Assembly (NCBI GenBank): GCA_016719405.1 | Contig: JADJZE010000018.1 | Span: forward strand, 124,001-188,000 | DNA: 64,000 bases | Reading direction: 5' to 3' | From: Candidatus Aalborgicola lynettensis | GTDB taxonomy: Bacteria > Pseudomonadota > Gammaproteobacteria > Burkholderiales > Burkholderiaceae_C | Shown: one piece after another, positions 18,444 through 26,834 of the stretch | Layout: each line of letters opens with the position of its first letter | Position numbering within the stretch: the stretch's first letter is position 1 | The notes under the pieces: model-generated | The model's database searches: none | What the model saw: the letters and a program-made list of their open reading frames with translations, nothing else | Told to the model about the DNA's origin: nothing | Translations under genes and position numbers: made by a program

Positions 18444-19010
18444 TGCGAAAACCTCCGGGCATAGGCACTGGCGCGCTCGGCTTCGGATTGGCCGCGCGTG
18501 GTCGCCAGCAGCCAGACCAGCGTCACCACCATGGCACCAGCGCCACCGGTGTGCAGCACCGCCGCCACAATCGGCCACTCCAGCACCACATTGCTCACGC
18601 CGGTGAACACCTGCAGCACCAGCAACGCGGCCAGCACCCGTGCGGGGCGCGCCAGGGTTGAATAGCCCCACAAAACGGCAGCCAGCGATGCCAGCACCAG
18701 CACCGTAAGCACCGCCAGCAGACGGTGGGTGAAATGGATGGCCGTGAGGGCCTGAAAACTGATGGGGGCACCGTCTTGCGTGTAGCCCAGCGGACGCCAG
18801 ATTTCAAGCGCCTGGGCAAAGTCCATCTGCGGCCACCAACCGCCCTGGCATTGCGGAAATTCGGCGCACGCCAGTACGGCGTAATTGGTGCTGACCCACG
18901 CCCCGGACGCCGCCTGCACCACCAGCATGGCCAAGGCCAAACCCACCAGTGCCTTCAAGCGCACGGGCACATCCACTACGGGCAGCGGTGCCACGGCCCT
19001 GGCTGGCGCG
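18440..19010 (-). pseudogene. ctaA: Haem A synthase, C-terminal part, out of frame with its N-terminal part
   Basis: This frame carries the second half of CtaA/Cox15: VDVPVRLKALVGLALAMLVV, the loop NYAVLACAEFPQCQGGWWPQ, the haem-ligand region AIHFTHRLLAVLTV, and further helices ending in VLHTGGAGAMVVTLVW. The join to the first half needs a one-base shift near 18985-19020. The gene should be about 388 residues across both parts. The reading frame then overlaps ctaB by ATGA, so the downstream gene is correctly placed. Confidence 0.85.
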
Positions 19011-19605
19011 CCAGCAAAACCACTTGCACCGTCAACAACGCCAACAGCACATACCCCCCCAGCAAATGCAGCGTAACAATGGCCGGAAACAGCTTCATGG
19101 TCACGGTAAGGGCACCAAACGCGCCCTGAATGCAGACCCAAATCCAGGTCAGGGTGGGCCACCACGGGTTGACCGTGCCCTGGCCTGTGGCGGACTTGCG
19201 GCCAAACCATGCCGCAGCCATTAACACGGTAATCAATACGCCCACACCCGTGGCCAGGTAGCGGTGCACCATTTCAACCCAGGCCTTGCGTGGTGTGACC
19301 GGGCCGCTGGGCAGGGCTTGTTGGGCCGCGTCAATGTGTGCGCTGGCACCCAGCGGGCTGGCGCTGCCGTAGCACCCGGGCCAGTCGGGGCAACCCAGGC
19401 CACTATCGGTCAGTCGGGTGAAGGCGCCAAACAGCACCAGGTCAAAGGTCAAAAACAGCGTGACCACGGCCAGCGCATGCATCAAACCCAGGGGCTTGGC
19501 GCGCCGGTTGCGCAAATAGACCCACAAGAGCGGGCCGCAGGCCAGCACCATGCCCATGACGAGCATGCGGACCAAAGGTGAAAAATCGTACAGTGCAGTG
19601 TGCAT
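18976..19605 (-). CDS. ctaA: Haem A synthase, N-terminal part (frameshifted gene)
   Basis: CtaA oxidises haem O to haem A in the inner membrane, using conserved His ligands in paired helix bundles. The N-terminal half is clear: FGAFTRLTDSGLGCPDWPGC (family signature), WVEMVHRYLATGVGVLI (His ligand) and IVTLHLLGGYVLLALLTVQ (His ligand). The frame then runs into ARQPGPWHRCP and a stop. An intact C-terminal half lies one base out of frame. Because aa3 oxidase depends on haem A and every other cox gene here is intact, a sequencing or assembly indel is more likely than a true loss. Confidence 0.9.
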   Translation of the reverse strand: MHTALYDFSPLVRMLVMGMVLACGPLLWVYLRNRRAKPLGLMHALAVVTLFLTFDLVLFGAFTRLTDSGLGCPDWPGCYGSASPLGASAHIDAAQQALPSGPVTPRKAWVEMVHRYLATGVGVLITVLMAAAWFGRKSATGQGTVNPWWPTLTWIWVCIQGAFGALTVTMKLFPAIVTLHLLGGYVLLALLTVQVVLLARQPGPWHRCP

Positions 19606-19620
19606 AAATAACTTTCGGCC

Positions 19621-20298
19621 TCAGCGCCCTGGCGTATCCCAGGAGACGCTGGAGCGCAACAGGCGATTCAGGTCGCGCTTGGCCTTGGCCGCACCGGCAC
19701 CATCAAAGTGGGCAGGCAGTCGCATCATGGCATTGCCCAGGGGATCCACCACAAACAAATAGTCGGCATAACGGGTACCTGCAGGCAGTGGCAGCCACTG
19801 CGCAAGGGTGGCAGGATCAACCCGCAGCACCGTCGCATCGGCCAACGGTGTGCGCATGCTAGCAGCCACCGGGGCCTGGTCATTAAGCAGCCACACCCAA
19901 TCGACACGGTCTTTGTCTTTACCCAATGTTTCGCGCAATTGGCGCTGCAAAAACAAGCGTTGCTGGCACACGTCCGGGCACGCGCCACCGTCTACGTGCA
20001 CCAACAACCACTGTCCTTTGAGTGCCGACAAGGGGCTTGCAGCACCCTCCAACGTCAAACCCGACTGGTGGGGCAACTCCCGCACCGGGGTGATTAATTC
20101 ACCCACACCGGCGCGGCCTTCGGGGCGCACCACAAAATAGGCCCACAGCGAAGCCAGCAACGGCAAGGAGCACAGCGCCACAATCACCAGCAACTTCCAG
20201 CGGCCACCGGCGACCGGCGCGGCCACTGCCATCCGCTGCTGATCGGGCATGGAGTGAACCACCAGGCCCAGGGGTGCATTGGGGGGGATTGTCTTCAT
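19621..20298 (-). CDS. Membrane-anchored SCO-like protein of the cox cluster
   Basis: 225-residue protein with one N-terminal membrane helix (LLVIVALCSLPLLASLWAYF) and a periplasmic thioredoxin-like domain. The copper CxxxC is present (GGACPDVCQQRL). The His ligand of true SCO1 is not seen: the matching region reads TRYADYLFVVDPLGN. It may therefore handle thiols or copper differently from the lipoprotein at 16906. The ATG at 20298 overlaps the SURF1 stop by ATGA. Such a gene between SURF1 and ctaA is common in beta-proteobacteria. Confidence 0.82.
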   Translation of the reverse strand: MKTIPPNAPLGLVVHSMPDQQRMAVAAPVAGGRWKLLVIVALCSLPLLASLWAYFVVRPEGRAGVGELITPVRELPHQSGLTLEGAASPLSALKGQWLLVHVDGGACPDVCQQRLFLQRQLRETLGKDKDRVDWVWLLNDQAPVAASMRTPLADATVLRVDPATLAQWLPLPAGTRYADYLFVVDPLGNAMMRLPAHFDGAGAAKAKRDLNRLLRSSVSWDTPGR

Positions 20299-21014
20299 GC
20301 GCGCTCCACGGTGTGCACACTGGCCACCAGATAAAAAACCAGCAATGCCACCGCCATGCCAAACCATTGCAAGGCATAACTCTGGTGCTTGGCAACCCGG
20401 TCTTCTGGCGCCTGCCAGTTGCGAATCAAGCCATCCGCCACATCGTTTTGACCCTGCAAGACAACGACCGGCTGAACGGGGTCGGCACGTTCACGGGCAA
20501 AGCGCGCCACATCCAGCTGGCTCCACAGCCGGGGCAAACTCTCGGCGTGGCTGGGCATCAGGAAAAAGTTTTTGTTGTGCGGCACCGTTGCCACACCGGT
20601 AACCTGCACCACCCCGGCGGGGGTGGTCACCACCGGCAGCACCTGGCGCCCCTGGCTCCAGCCCACCCAGCCCCGGTTGACCAGTACGCGCACCGCGCTA
20701 CCCTCAATACGCAGCGGGGTTACCACGTGCACACCAGGTTTTCCGCCCTCCTGGCGGTTGTCGACAAAAAACTGGTGCGCTGGCTCGTAGCTGCCCCGCA
20801 CGGTCACCGGGGCATCCTGCAACAGATCAGGGTCAACCAGCTGGGCACCCAGGGCATAGGGGCCCAGCTGGGCCCGCAGGCTGTGCTGGGCGATTTCGGC
20901 GGCACGCCGTTCGCCCTTGTCGGCCTGCCAAACACCCAGACGTACCAAAGCGGCCAGCAGCAGCAGCGTGGCCAGGGTGGGCAACAGCCGCGGTTCAAAG
21001 CGCAGTCGGGGCAT
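20295..21014 (-). CDS. SURF1 family cytochrome oxidase assembly protein
   Basis: 239-residue inner-membrane protein with a helix at each end (LLPTLATLLLLAALVRLGVWQ and WFGMAVALLVFYLVASV) and a periplasmic domain between. Family motifs seen are LGVWQADKGERR, VRGSYEPAHQFFVDNRQ, VLVNRGWVGW and the closing RNWQAPEDRVAKHQSYALQW. It assists haem a insertion into CoxA. It is first in the run SURF1, SCO-like, ctaA, ctaB, sco1. A small gene is divergent from it 56 bp away. Confidence 0.95.
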   Translation of the reverse strand: MPRLRFEPRLLPTLATLLLLAALVRLGVWQADKGERRAAEIAQHSLRAQLGPYALGAQLVDPDLLQDAPVTVRGSYEPAHQFFVDNRQEGGKPGVHVVTPLRIEGSAVRVLVNRGWVGWSQGRQVLPVVTTPAGVVQVTGVATVPHNKNFFLMPSHAESLPRLWSQLDVARFARERADPVQPVVVLQGQNDVADGLIRNWQAPEDRVAKHQSYALQWFGMAVALLVFYLVASVHTVERA

Positions 21015-21069
21015 GGGTCAAATCGGGTTCAATTGCATAATGGGGCGCAACACTGTGGGCCTTGAAACC

Positions 21070-21276
21070 ATGCTGACAAAGATTTTTATTATTGCCATTT
21101 TGGTCTTGATTCTGGCCAGCCTGTTTGGCGCCTTGTCGATGCTGTTTCGCAAAGAGGGCGCTAACGATCGCATGGTACGGGCACTGACCGTCCGGGTGGC
21201 GCTGTCAATCGGCTTGTTCGCGATGCTGTTGGCGGGATTTTATTTCGGCATCATTCCGGAGCGTGGGCTGAAGTAA
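21070..21276 (+). CDS. Twin-transmembrane protein (DUF2909 type)
   Basis: 68-residue protein with two hydrophobic helices (FIIAILVLILASLFGALSM and ALSIGLFAMLLAGFYFGII) joined by a charged loop (FRKEGANDRMVRALTVR). Small proteins of this shape sit between cox genes in many proteobacteria and are presumed oxidase-associated, though no function is proven. The ATG at 21070 is the first that precedes the first helix. It is the only plus-strand gene within the cox cluster. Confidence 0.85.
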   Translation: MLTKIFIIAILVLILASLFGALSMLFRKEGANDRMVRALTVRVALSIGLFAMLLAGFYFGIIPERGLK

Positions 21277-21315
21277 GGCCCCACCCTTCCACCACCGCGG
21301 ATATGGGCCCAGTGC

Positions 21316-21379
<64 letters not shown>

Positions 21380-21380
21380 C

Positions 21381-22244
21381 TCATATCCAGTAAATAAATA
21401 CGAACACGATCAACCAGACCACATCCACAAAGTGCCAGTACCAAGCCACAGCCTCAAAGGCAAAATGGTTGTGCCCGGAGAAATGGCCTTTGATGCAACG
21501 GCCCAAAATCACCAGCAGCATGATGGTGCCCAGCGTGACGTGCAGGCCGTGGAAGCCGGTCAAAATGAAGAAGGTTGCACCGTACACCCCGGCACCCAGT
21601 GTCAGGCCCAGCTCGCTGTACGCGTGCATGTACTCATAGACCTGAAAGCCCATGAAGGTGGCGCCCAGGGCCACCGTCAGTGCCAGACCCAGCACCAACT
21701 GGCTGCGGTTGTTTTTAATCAGCGCCCAGTGCGCCCAGGTCAGCGTAGCGCCCGAGGTTAACAACAGCAGCGTATTGAGGGCCGGAATGCCCCATGCTTT
21801 CATGGGGGTAAACACTTCGCCATACGGGCCGGAACTGGGCCAGGCGCTGGTGAAGCCTGCGTAGGGTGTGTACGCATCGTCATAACCCGACAGTTCCGGC
21901 AAAGTGATGCGGCGGATGTAATACAACACACCAAAGAAGCAGGCGAAGAACATCACTTCCGAGAAGATGAACCACACCATGCCAATGCGGTAGGAACGGT
22001 CTTCCCACGGGGTGTAGATGCCACGGGTGTTTTCACCAATCACTTCGCCAAACCAGCCCACAATCACGTACACGATCAAGGCCGCGCCCAGCAACATGCT
22101 CCAGCTACCCGGTGCCACGCCGTTGAGCCGGAAAATGAATCCCAATGCCAGCAAAAAAATACCCGCCGACAGGAAGGTAGAGTAGTTGCTGGTCGCGGGC
22201 ACAAAATAGTGCGCTTTGGCGTGCGGCGCGGGCGTGTGGGTCAT
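21381..22244 (-). CDS. coxC: Cytochrome c oxidase subunit III
   Basis: Inner-membrane subunit of aa3-type oxidase, 287 residues with seven helices. Family motifs are FSEVMFFACFFGVLYYI, the region ALNTLLLLTSGATLTWAH and FFILTGFHGLHVTLGTIMLL. The C-terminal end AVAWYWHFVDVVWLIVFVFI is typical. It is the last gene of the coxB-coxA-small-ctaG-coxC run and ends two bases from the poly-C hairpin. Confidence 0.97.
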   Translation of the reverse strand: MTHTPAPHAKAHYFVPATSNYSTFLSAGIFLLALGFIFRLNGVAPGSWSMLLGAALIVYVIVGWFGEVIGENTRGIYTPWEDRSYRIGMVWFIFSEVMFFACFFGVLYYIRRITLPELSGYDDAYTPYAGFTSAWPSSGPYGEVFTPMKAWGIPALNTLLLLTSGATLTWAHWALIKNNRSQLVLGLALTVALGATFMGFQVYEYMHAYSELGLTLGAGVYGATFFILTGFHGLHVTLGTIMLLVILGRCIKGHFSGHNHFAFEAVAWYWHFVDVVWLIVFVFIYWI

Positions 22245-22304
22245 GGTGCGTTCCTTCTAACGGTCCGGTAAGTTCAATGCAAACTGGGGCGCTCCAACCG
22301 GGGC

Positions 22305-22865
22305 TTACACCTTCGGTTTGGGTGCCTCAAAAAATGTGTACGAGAGTGTGACGGTGCCAAGGTCTTTTCCCAGATCGGGATTGACCACAAACACCACCGG
22401 CAGGGTGCGCTCCTCGCCGGGCTGGAAGGTTTGCTGGTTAAAGCAAAAACATTCAATCTTCTGAAAATACGGTGCCGCCACGGCAGGGGTCACGCTGGGC
22501 ACGGCCTGCCCGACAAACACGGCATCGCTGCGGTTTGTCACCACGTAATGGGTATGAATGACCTCGCCGGGGCGCACCCGCATCGAAAACTGCGCTGGTG
22601 CCAGCCCTATTCCCACACCCGGCATGGTGTGGCTTAAAAACTCGACATTCACCCAGCGCGTCAGGTCGATCTGGGTATTTTTGTCCTGCACAGCCGCCAC
22701 CGCATTGGTACGCCCATTAAATCCCGTCAGACGGCAAAAGGCGTCATACAAGGGCACCAGGGCGAAGCCAAAGCCGGCAAAAAACACCGCCACCAGCAGC
22801 AACTGCCACGCCAGACGCTGGTTGCGCTGCTGCAAAGGCGTGTTCAAAGCGGACGGTACTTCCAT
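22305..22865 (-). CDS. ctaG: Cytochrome c oxidase assembly protein CtaG/Cox11
   Basis: Membrane-anchored copper chaperone that builds the CuB site of CoxA. 186 residues with one N-terminal helix (LLLVAVFFAGFGFALVPLYD) and a periplasmic immunoglobulin-like domain. The copper-binding pair is in KIECFCFNQQTF, and LVPLYDAFCRLTG gives the third conserved Cys. The start overlaps the preceding small gene by 22 bases. Confidence 0.96.
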   Translation of the reverse strand: MEVPSALNTPLQQRNQRLAWQLLLVAVFFAGFGFALVPLYDAFCRLTGFNGRTNAVAAVQDKNTQIDLTRWVNVEFLSHTMPGVGIGLAPAQFSMRVRPGEVIHTHYVVTNRSDAVFVGQAVPSVTPAVAAPYFQKIECFCFNQQTFQPGEERTLPVVFVVNPDLGKDLGTVTLSYTFFEAPKPKV

Positions 22866-23014
22866 AGCGCCACCAAAAACAAGGCCACTGCCAGCGCACC
22901 AAACACCCAGGCCAGGCGCACGTTGTTGCGCTGGCGCTGCGCCCAGACCTGGGGGTCATGGGCGGTGGCGGGCGTTTCCAGCGAATGCACGCTGCGCTTG
23001 GGGTGTTGTTGCAT
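22844..23014 (-). CDS. Small cytochrome oxidase assembly/associated membrane protein
   Basis: 56-residue protein between coxA and ctaG. The charged N-terminal half (QVWAQRQRNNVRLAW) is followed by a single helix (VFGALAVALFLVALWKY). Its ATG shares one base with the coxA stop (TGATG) and its 3' end overlaps ctaG, so it is tightly coupled in the operon. This place is occupied by a small oxidase assembly protein in related bacteria, and the assignment rests on position and shape. Confidence 0.8.
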   Translation of the reverse strand: MQQHPKRSVHSLETPATAHDPQVWAQRQRNNVRLAWVFGALAVALFLVALWKYRPL

Positions 23015-24618
23015 CACTTGATAGTGGGTTGTGTTTCAAAGGTATGGTAGGGCGCGGGGGACGGCACCGTCCACTCCAGGCCTTCTGCACCTTCCCATGC
23101 CTTGGCCTGGGCTTTTTCGCCACCACGGATGTTCTGGATCACGTTGTAAATGAAGATCAGGTGCGAAATGCCCAGAACAAACGCGCCCACGGTCGAGAGC
23201 ATGTTCCACTCGCTGAACATCAGCGGGTAGTCGGGTATGCGGCGCGGCATACCGGCCAGGCCCACCAGAAACTGGGGAATAAAGGTCAGGTTAAAGCCGA
23301 CGATCACCACCCAGAAGTGCAGGCGCCCCAAACGCTCGTTGAGCATGTGCCCAGTCCATTTTGGCAACCAGTAATAGATGGCGGCCATGGCCCCCATTAC
23401 CGTAGTGGGGTACAGCGCATAGTGGAAGTGGGCGACCAGAAAGTAGGCATTGTGGTACTGCGGGTCGGCAGCCGCATCGGCCAGCACCAACCCGGTCAAG
23501 CCACCCCAACCAAACAGGATGATGAAGCCCACCGCAAACAACATGGGCGTCTCAAACGTGAGCGCGCCACGCCACAGGGTGGCAATCCAGCAGAAGAACA
23601 TCACCGCCAGGGGCAGCGAAATCAGCATGGTGCTGTACATAAAGTAGAGCTGGCCCCCGGTGGACATGCCACTGGTAAACATATGGTGTGCCCACACCAC
23701 CAGCGAGAGGCCGCCAATGGCCCACATGGAATACACCTGTGCCTTGTAACCATAGGTAGGCTTGCGCGAAAAAGCCGACAACACGTGGGGCACCATCCCG
23801 GTGATGGGCAGCAGCAGCACATACACCTCAGGGTGACCCATGAACCAGAAAATATGCTGCCACAACACCGGGTCACCCCCACCAGCTGCGCTGAAGAAAT
23901 GGGTGCCGAAATGGCGGTCCATCAGCACCATGGTCACACCACCGGCGAGCACCGGCATGATGGTGATGAGCAAAATGGCGGTGACCAAAAAGCCATGCGC
24001 AAACAGCGGCATCTTGAACAGGGTCATGCCAGGCGCGCGCATGTTGAGCACCGTCACAATCACGTTGATGGAGCCCAGAATGGACGACACGCCCAGCATG
24101 TGCACCGCAAAAATGGCAAAGTCCATGCCCCAGCCACTTTGCACCGACAGAGGCGCATACATGGTCCAACCGGTGTCCACGGCGCCAGGGCCAATGCCCA
24201 TGATGCCCAGAAAAAACGGCAGCGTCAGCATGACGGCGGCGGGCGGCAAAATCCAGAAACCCCAGTTGTTCAAACGGGGCAAAGCCATATCGGGCGCGCC
24301 CAGCACCAGCGGCAGCATGTAGTTGGCCAAACCGGTGGCAGCGGGCATGGCAAAACCAAACACCATGATCAGCCCGTGCAGCGTGATGAGCTGGTTAAAA
24401 AACTCGGGTTGCATCAATTGCAGGCCCGGTTTGAACAACTCGGCGCGCACGCCCAAAATCATGGCCCCACCCGTCAGCAGCATGGTGATGGCAAAAATCA
24501 GGTACATGATGCCGATGTCTTTGTGGTTGGTGGTCTGAATCCAACGCATAAAACCACCCGCGTAGTGCGCATCGTGACCGCCGCCATGGGGCATGTCGTG
24601 TGCCAGTTCGTGTGCCAT
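23014..24618 (-). CDS. coxA: Cytochrome c oxidase subunit I
   Basis: Catalytic subunit of aa3-type oxidase carrying haem a, haem a3 and CuB. 534 residues with twelve helices. Visible ligands and channels: HGLIMVFGFAMPA (haem a His), FWFMGHPEVYVLLLPI (CuB His and the cross-linked Tyr), VVWAHHMFTSG (CuB His pair) and VAHFHYALYP (haem a/a3 His pair). The ATG at 24618 has an aggag site 7 bp upstream. It follows coxB by 50 bp. Confidence 0.98.
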   Translation of the reverse strand: MAHELAHDMPHGGGHDAHYAGGFMRWIQTTNHKDIGIMYLIFAITMLLTGGAMILGVRAELFKPGLQLMQPEFFNQLITLHGLIMVFGFAMPAATGLANYMLPLVLGAPDMALPRLNNWGFWILPPAAVMLTLPFFLGIMGIGPGAVDTGWTMYAPLSVQSGWGMDFAIFAVHMLGVSSILGSINVIVTVLNMRAPGMTLFKMPLFAHGFLVTAILLITIMPVLAGGVTMVLMDRHFGTHFFSAAGGGDPVLWQHIFWFMGHPEVYVLLLPITGMVPHVLSAFSRKPTYGYKAQVYSMWAIGGLSLVVWAHHMFTSGMSTGGQLYFMYSTMLISLPLAVMFFCWIATLWRGALTFETPMLFAVGFIILFGWGGLTGLVLADAAADPQYHNAYFLVAHFHYALYPTTVMGAMAAIYYWLPKWTGHMLNERLGRLHFWVVIVGFNLTFIPQFLVGLAGMPRRIPDYPLMFSEWNMLSTVGAFVLGISHLIFIYNVIQNIRGGEKAQAKAWEGAEGLEWTVPSPAPYHTFETQPTIK

Positions 24619-24668
24619 GGGCAACTCCTTGTATCTTGGTATTGGTATGTGGTAATCGTGGGCGGGCG

Positions 24669-25466
24669 TCAGAGAGGCGTTTTCTTGCTCTTGAGCCAGG
24701 CATCAAATTCAGCCTGCGGAACCACATTGACCACGATGGGCATGAAGGCGTGCTCTTTGCCACACAGTTCGGAGCACTGGCCACGGTAGGTTCCGGTTTT
24801 GTCAATTTTGGCCCAGAACTCGCGCAGAAAGCCCGGCACCGCATCGCGCTTGACGCCAAACGCAGGCACCCACCAGCTGTGGATCACGTCATTGGAGGTG
24901 GTGATGAAACGAATCTTTTTGCCCACGGGCAGCACCAGCGGGTTGTCCACTTCCAGCAAATAATTTTCGCCCTTGGGCTCCAGGTTCATGATCTGTTCGC
25001 GTGGCGTGGTCAGGCGGCTGCTGAATTTGACGCCCTCGGAGGGAAACTCGTATTGCCACAACCACTGGCTGCCCGTTACCTTGACCACCAGATCGGCGTC
25101 GGTCTTGGTGTCCTCGTACATCAGCACGGCATGGTAGGCCGGGATACCGAACACACCGTAGTCCAGCACCAGCAAACCGGCAAACGGCAGCAGCACCCAG
25201 AACCATTGTTTACGCGACTTGGGTGCGGTAAAGGTAGCGGGGGCGTGTCCGTTGGACTTGCGGTGCTTCCAGAAGGAATACAGCATCAGTGCCAGAACGC
25301 CAAAAAACAGCGACAGCGCAATTACCATGAACAGGTTGTGAACATGGAGCGTTTCTTTGGCGATGGGCGTAACCGGATCGGGGAAACTCCAGCTCAAATC
25401 AGCCCAGGCAACCATGGGCCCCAAAGCCGCAGAGGCGCCTAAGATCAAACGCTTCAAACCGTGCAT
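24669..25466 (-). CDS. coxB: Cytochrome c oxidase subunit II
   Basis: Subunit that takes electrons from cytochrome c through CuA. It has a signal peptide (LILGASAALGPMVAWA), two helices and a periplasmic cupredoxin domain. CuA ligands are present: His in VIHSWWVPAFG and the cluster CSELCGKEHAFM. The aromatic patch is GSQWLWQYEFP. The ATG at 25466 gives a normal signal peptide, and an in-frame ATG at 25487 would add seven residues. It is the first structural cox gene. Confidence 0.96.
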   Translation of the reverse strand: MHGLKRLILGASAALGPMVAWADLSWSFPDPVTPIAKETLHVHNLFMVIALSLFFGVLALMLYSFWKHRKSNGHAPATFTAPKSRKQWFWVLLPFAGLLVLDYGVFGIPAYHAVLMYEDTKTDADLVVKVTGSQWLWQYEFPSEGVKFSSRLTTPREQIMNLEPKGENYLLEVDNPLVLPVGKKIRFITTSNDVIHSWWVPAFGVKRDAVPGFLREFWAKIDKTGTYRGQCSELCGKEHAFMPIVVNVVPQAEFDAWLKSKKTPL

Positions 25467-25649
25467 ATACCTGAGTCCCCTCGTCATATTTTTGGCAACA
25501 CGCTATGGCGCGGCGCGCATAGCAGGCGAGAGTGTAGCGGAACTTGATATTTCTCAATAAACATGCACTCAATCTGCATGTTCCTGCTGAAATAGTGGAA
25601 ACACCTGCAACTTCGCACACCCACGCGTGCCGCTGGAGCAAGGTACTGT

Positions 25650-25883
25650 TCAGTACAGCAATACCGCGCGCGCCGTCGGCCACACCAGCAACAACACAAT
25701 CAGCAAGGGCGCCAGCGCCCAGCACACCTCCACCACTAGGGAGCCATGGAAATTGGGCACGCTGGGGTCACCCTTGCGGTATTGGCGCCACGCCACCACC
25801 ACCATGACCACAAATACCAGGCAAAAAATGGCCAGGCAGACCAGCATCAAAATCCAGCGCAGTTCTGCCGCAAAAGTCACCAC
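25650..25883 (-). CDS. Mini CoxB-like membrane protein (transmembrane domain only)
   Basis: 77-residue protein with two helices (WILMLVCLAIFCLVFVVMVV and a second in VEVCWALAPLLIVLLLVWP). The stretch FHGSLVVEVCWALAPLLIVL closely matches the helix-II entry of cytochrome oxidase subunit II. The CuA domain is wholly absent. The GTG start shares one base with the stop of the preceding methyltransferase (TAGTG), so it is translationally coupled and not a random remnant. It lies upstream of coxB. It could be an accessory oxidase subunit. Confidence 0.7.
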   Translation of the reverse strand: MVTFAAELRWILMLVCLAIFCLVFVVMVVVAWRQYRKGDPSVPNFHGSLVVEVCWALAPLLIVLLLVWPTARAVLLY

Positions 25884-26800
25884 TACAAACGCTCCCTGGT
25901 GCCGCCCAAACCCAATGCACCCCGCATTTGCTCCAGCGAAATGGCACTGTTGGCGCGCACGGGCATGCGCGCAGCGGGTTTGAAAGCATGGCCGTAAATA
26001 ATCTCGAAACCCAGATGCAAGCGCCCGTTACCCGTCGAATCGGCCGGATCGGCCAGCCCGGTGCGCATGGCCTCGCACAAGGCCTGGTGCCACGCACGGC
26101 CCCGCAAACCGGCAAAACGCGCCCCATGCAGGTTGCGCCCCAGTTCCCGCAACTCGGCCAAGGCCTTTTCGGCGGTGCTGTAGCTCAAAGTGATGCGCTC
26201 CATGTCCATCACCGGTTCGGAAAAACCCGCCTGCACCAGCATATCGCCCCAGTCGTGCATATCGGTAAACGCATGCGCCGGTGCCGACCAGCCCTTGGCC
26301 GCATACACGGCGCGCAGTTCGCGCAGGGTATCGGGCCCCAGGCAGGAAAACATCAGAAAACCATCGGTTTGCAGCAGGTCGTGCCACTGGGCAATACGGG
26401 CCTGCGGGTCGGCCACCATGTGCAGGTCCATATTGGCCCACAGCATCTGCACCGGCTGCGGGGGAAGCCCCAAGTGCACCGAAGGCCCGCCCCAGCGCGC
26501 CGGATTCCACCACCCAGGTGCTATCAATTTACTAGCTGCTTGCGCATGCTGGGCGTGCGCAAATGCCAAAAAACACTTGGACTTTGGGTAACGTTTGGCG
26601 AGCAGTGCCTGCGCCTGCAAACCACCACGCAAGGGTTCCCAGTGGAGCCACGATTGCGGCTGCAGGGTGATCCATTGCAAGCGCTCTTCCATGCGGCGCG
26701 CCACCTCCTCGTGCAACCAGGGTGACGCCGCCGTGGCGCTCAGGCGGGCCCAGCGCGCCGCGGCGGCAGGGTCAATGGTGGGGGGCAAGGCGTGGGACAT
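25883..26800 (-). CDS. BioC-like SAM-dependent methyltransferase, divergent
   Basis: 305-residue cytosolic protein. The C-terminal half resembles malonyl-ACP methyltransferase BioC and its relatives: DLHMVADPQARIAQWHDLL, FLMFSCLGPDTLRELR and GARFAGLRG. The glycine-rich SAM motif I is not recognisable; the expected region reads LHWEPLRGGLQAQALLAKRY. The following segment (AHAQHAQAASKLI) is encoded by a dispersed-repeat copy (26519-26577) and replaces the usual acidic motif. Activity is therefore uncertain. The ATG at 26800 faces comF across 34 bp. Confidence 0.75.
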   Translation of the reverse strand: MSHALPPTIDPAAAARWARLSATAASPWLHEEVARRMEERLQWITLQPQSWLHWEPLRGGLQAQALLAKRYPKSKCFLAFAHAQHAQAASKLIAPGWWNPARWGGPSVHLGLPPQPVQMLWANMDLHMVADPQARIAQWHDLLQTDGFLMFSCLGPDTLRELRAVYAAKGWSAPAHAFTDMHDWGDMLVQAGFSEPVMDMERITLSYSTAEKALAELRELGRNLHGARFAGLRGRAWHQALCEAMRTGLADPADSTGNGRLHLGFEIIYGHAFKPAARMPVRANSAISLEQMRGALGLGGTRERL

Positions 26801-26834
26801 GGGGCAAAAGTGAGCGCCCGAGTATATTGGCTGG

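Noticed and set aside
22558..24789. A 743-codon plus-strand open frame across ctaG and coxA
   Set aside because: Antisense shadow of conserved oxidase genes, with a very His/Gln/Arg-rich product and no ribosome-binding site.
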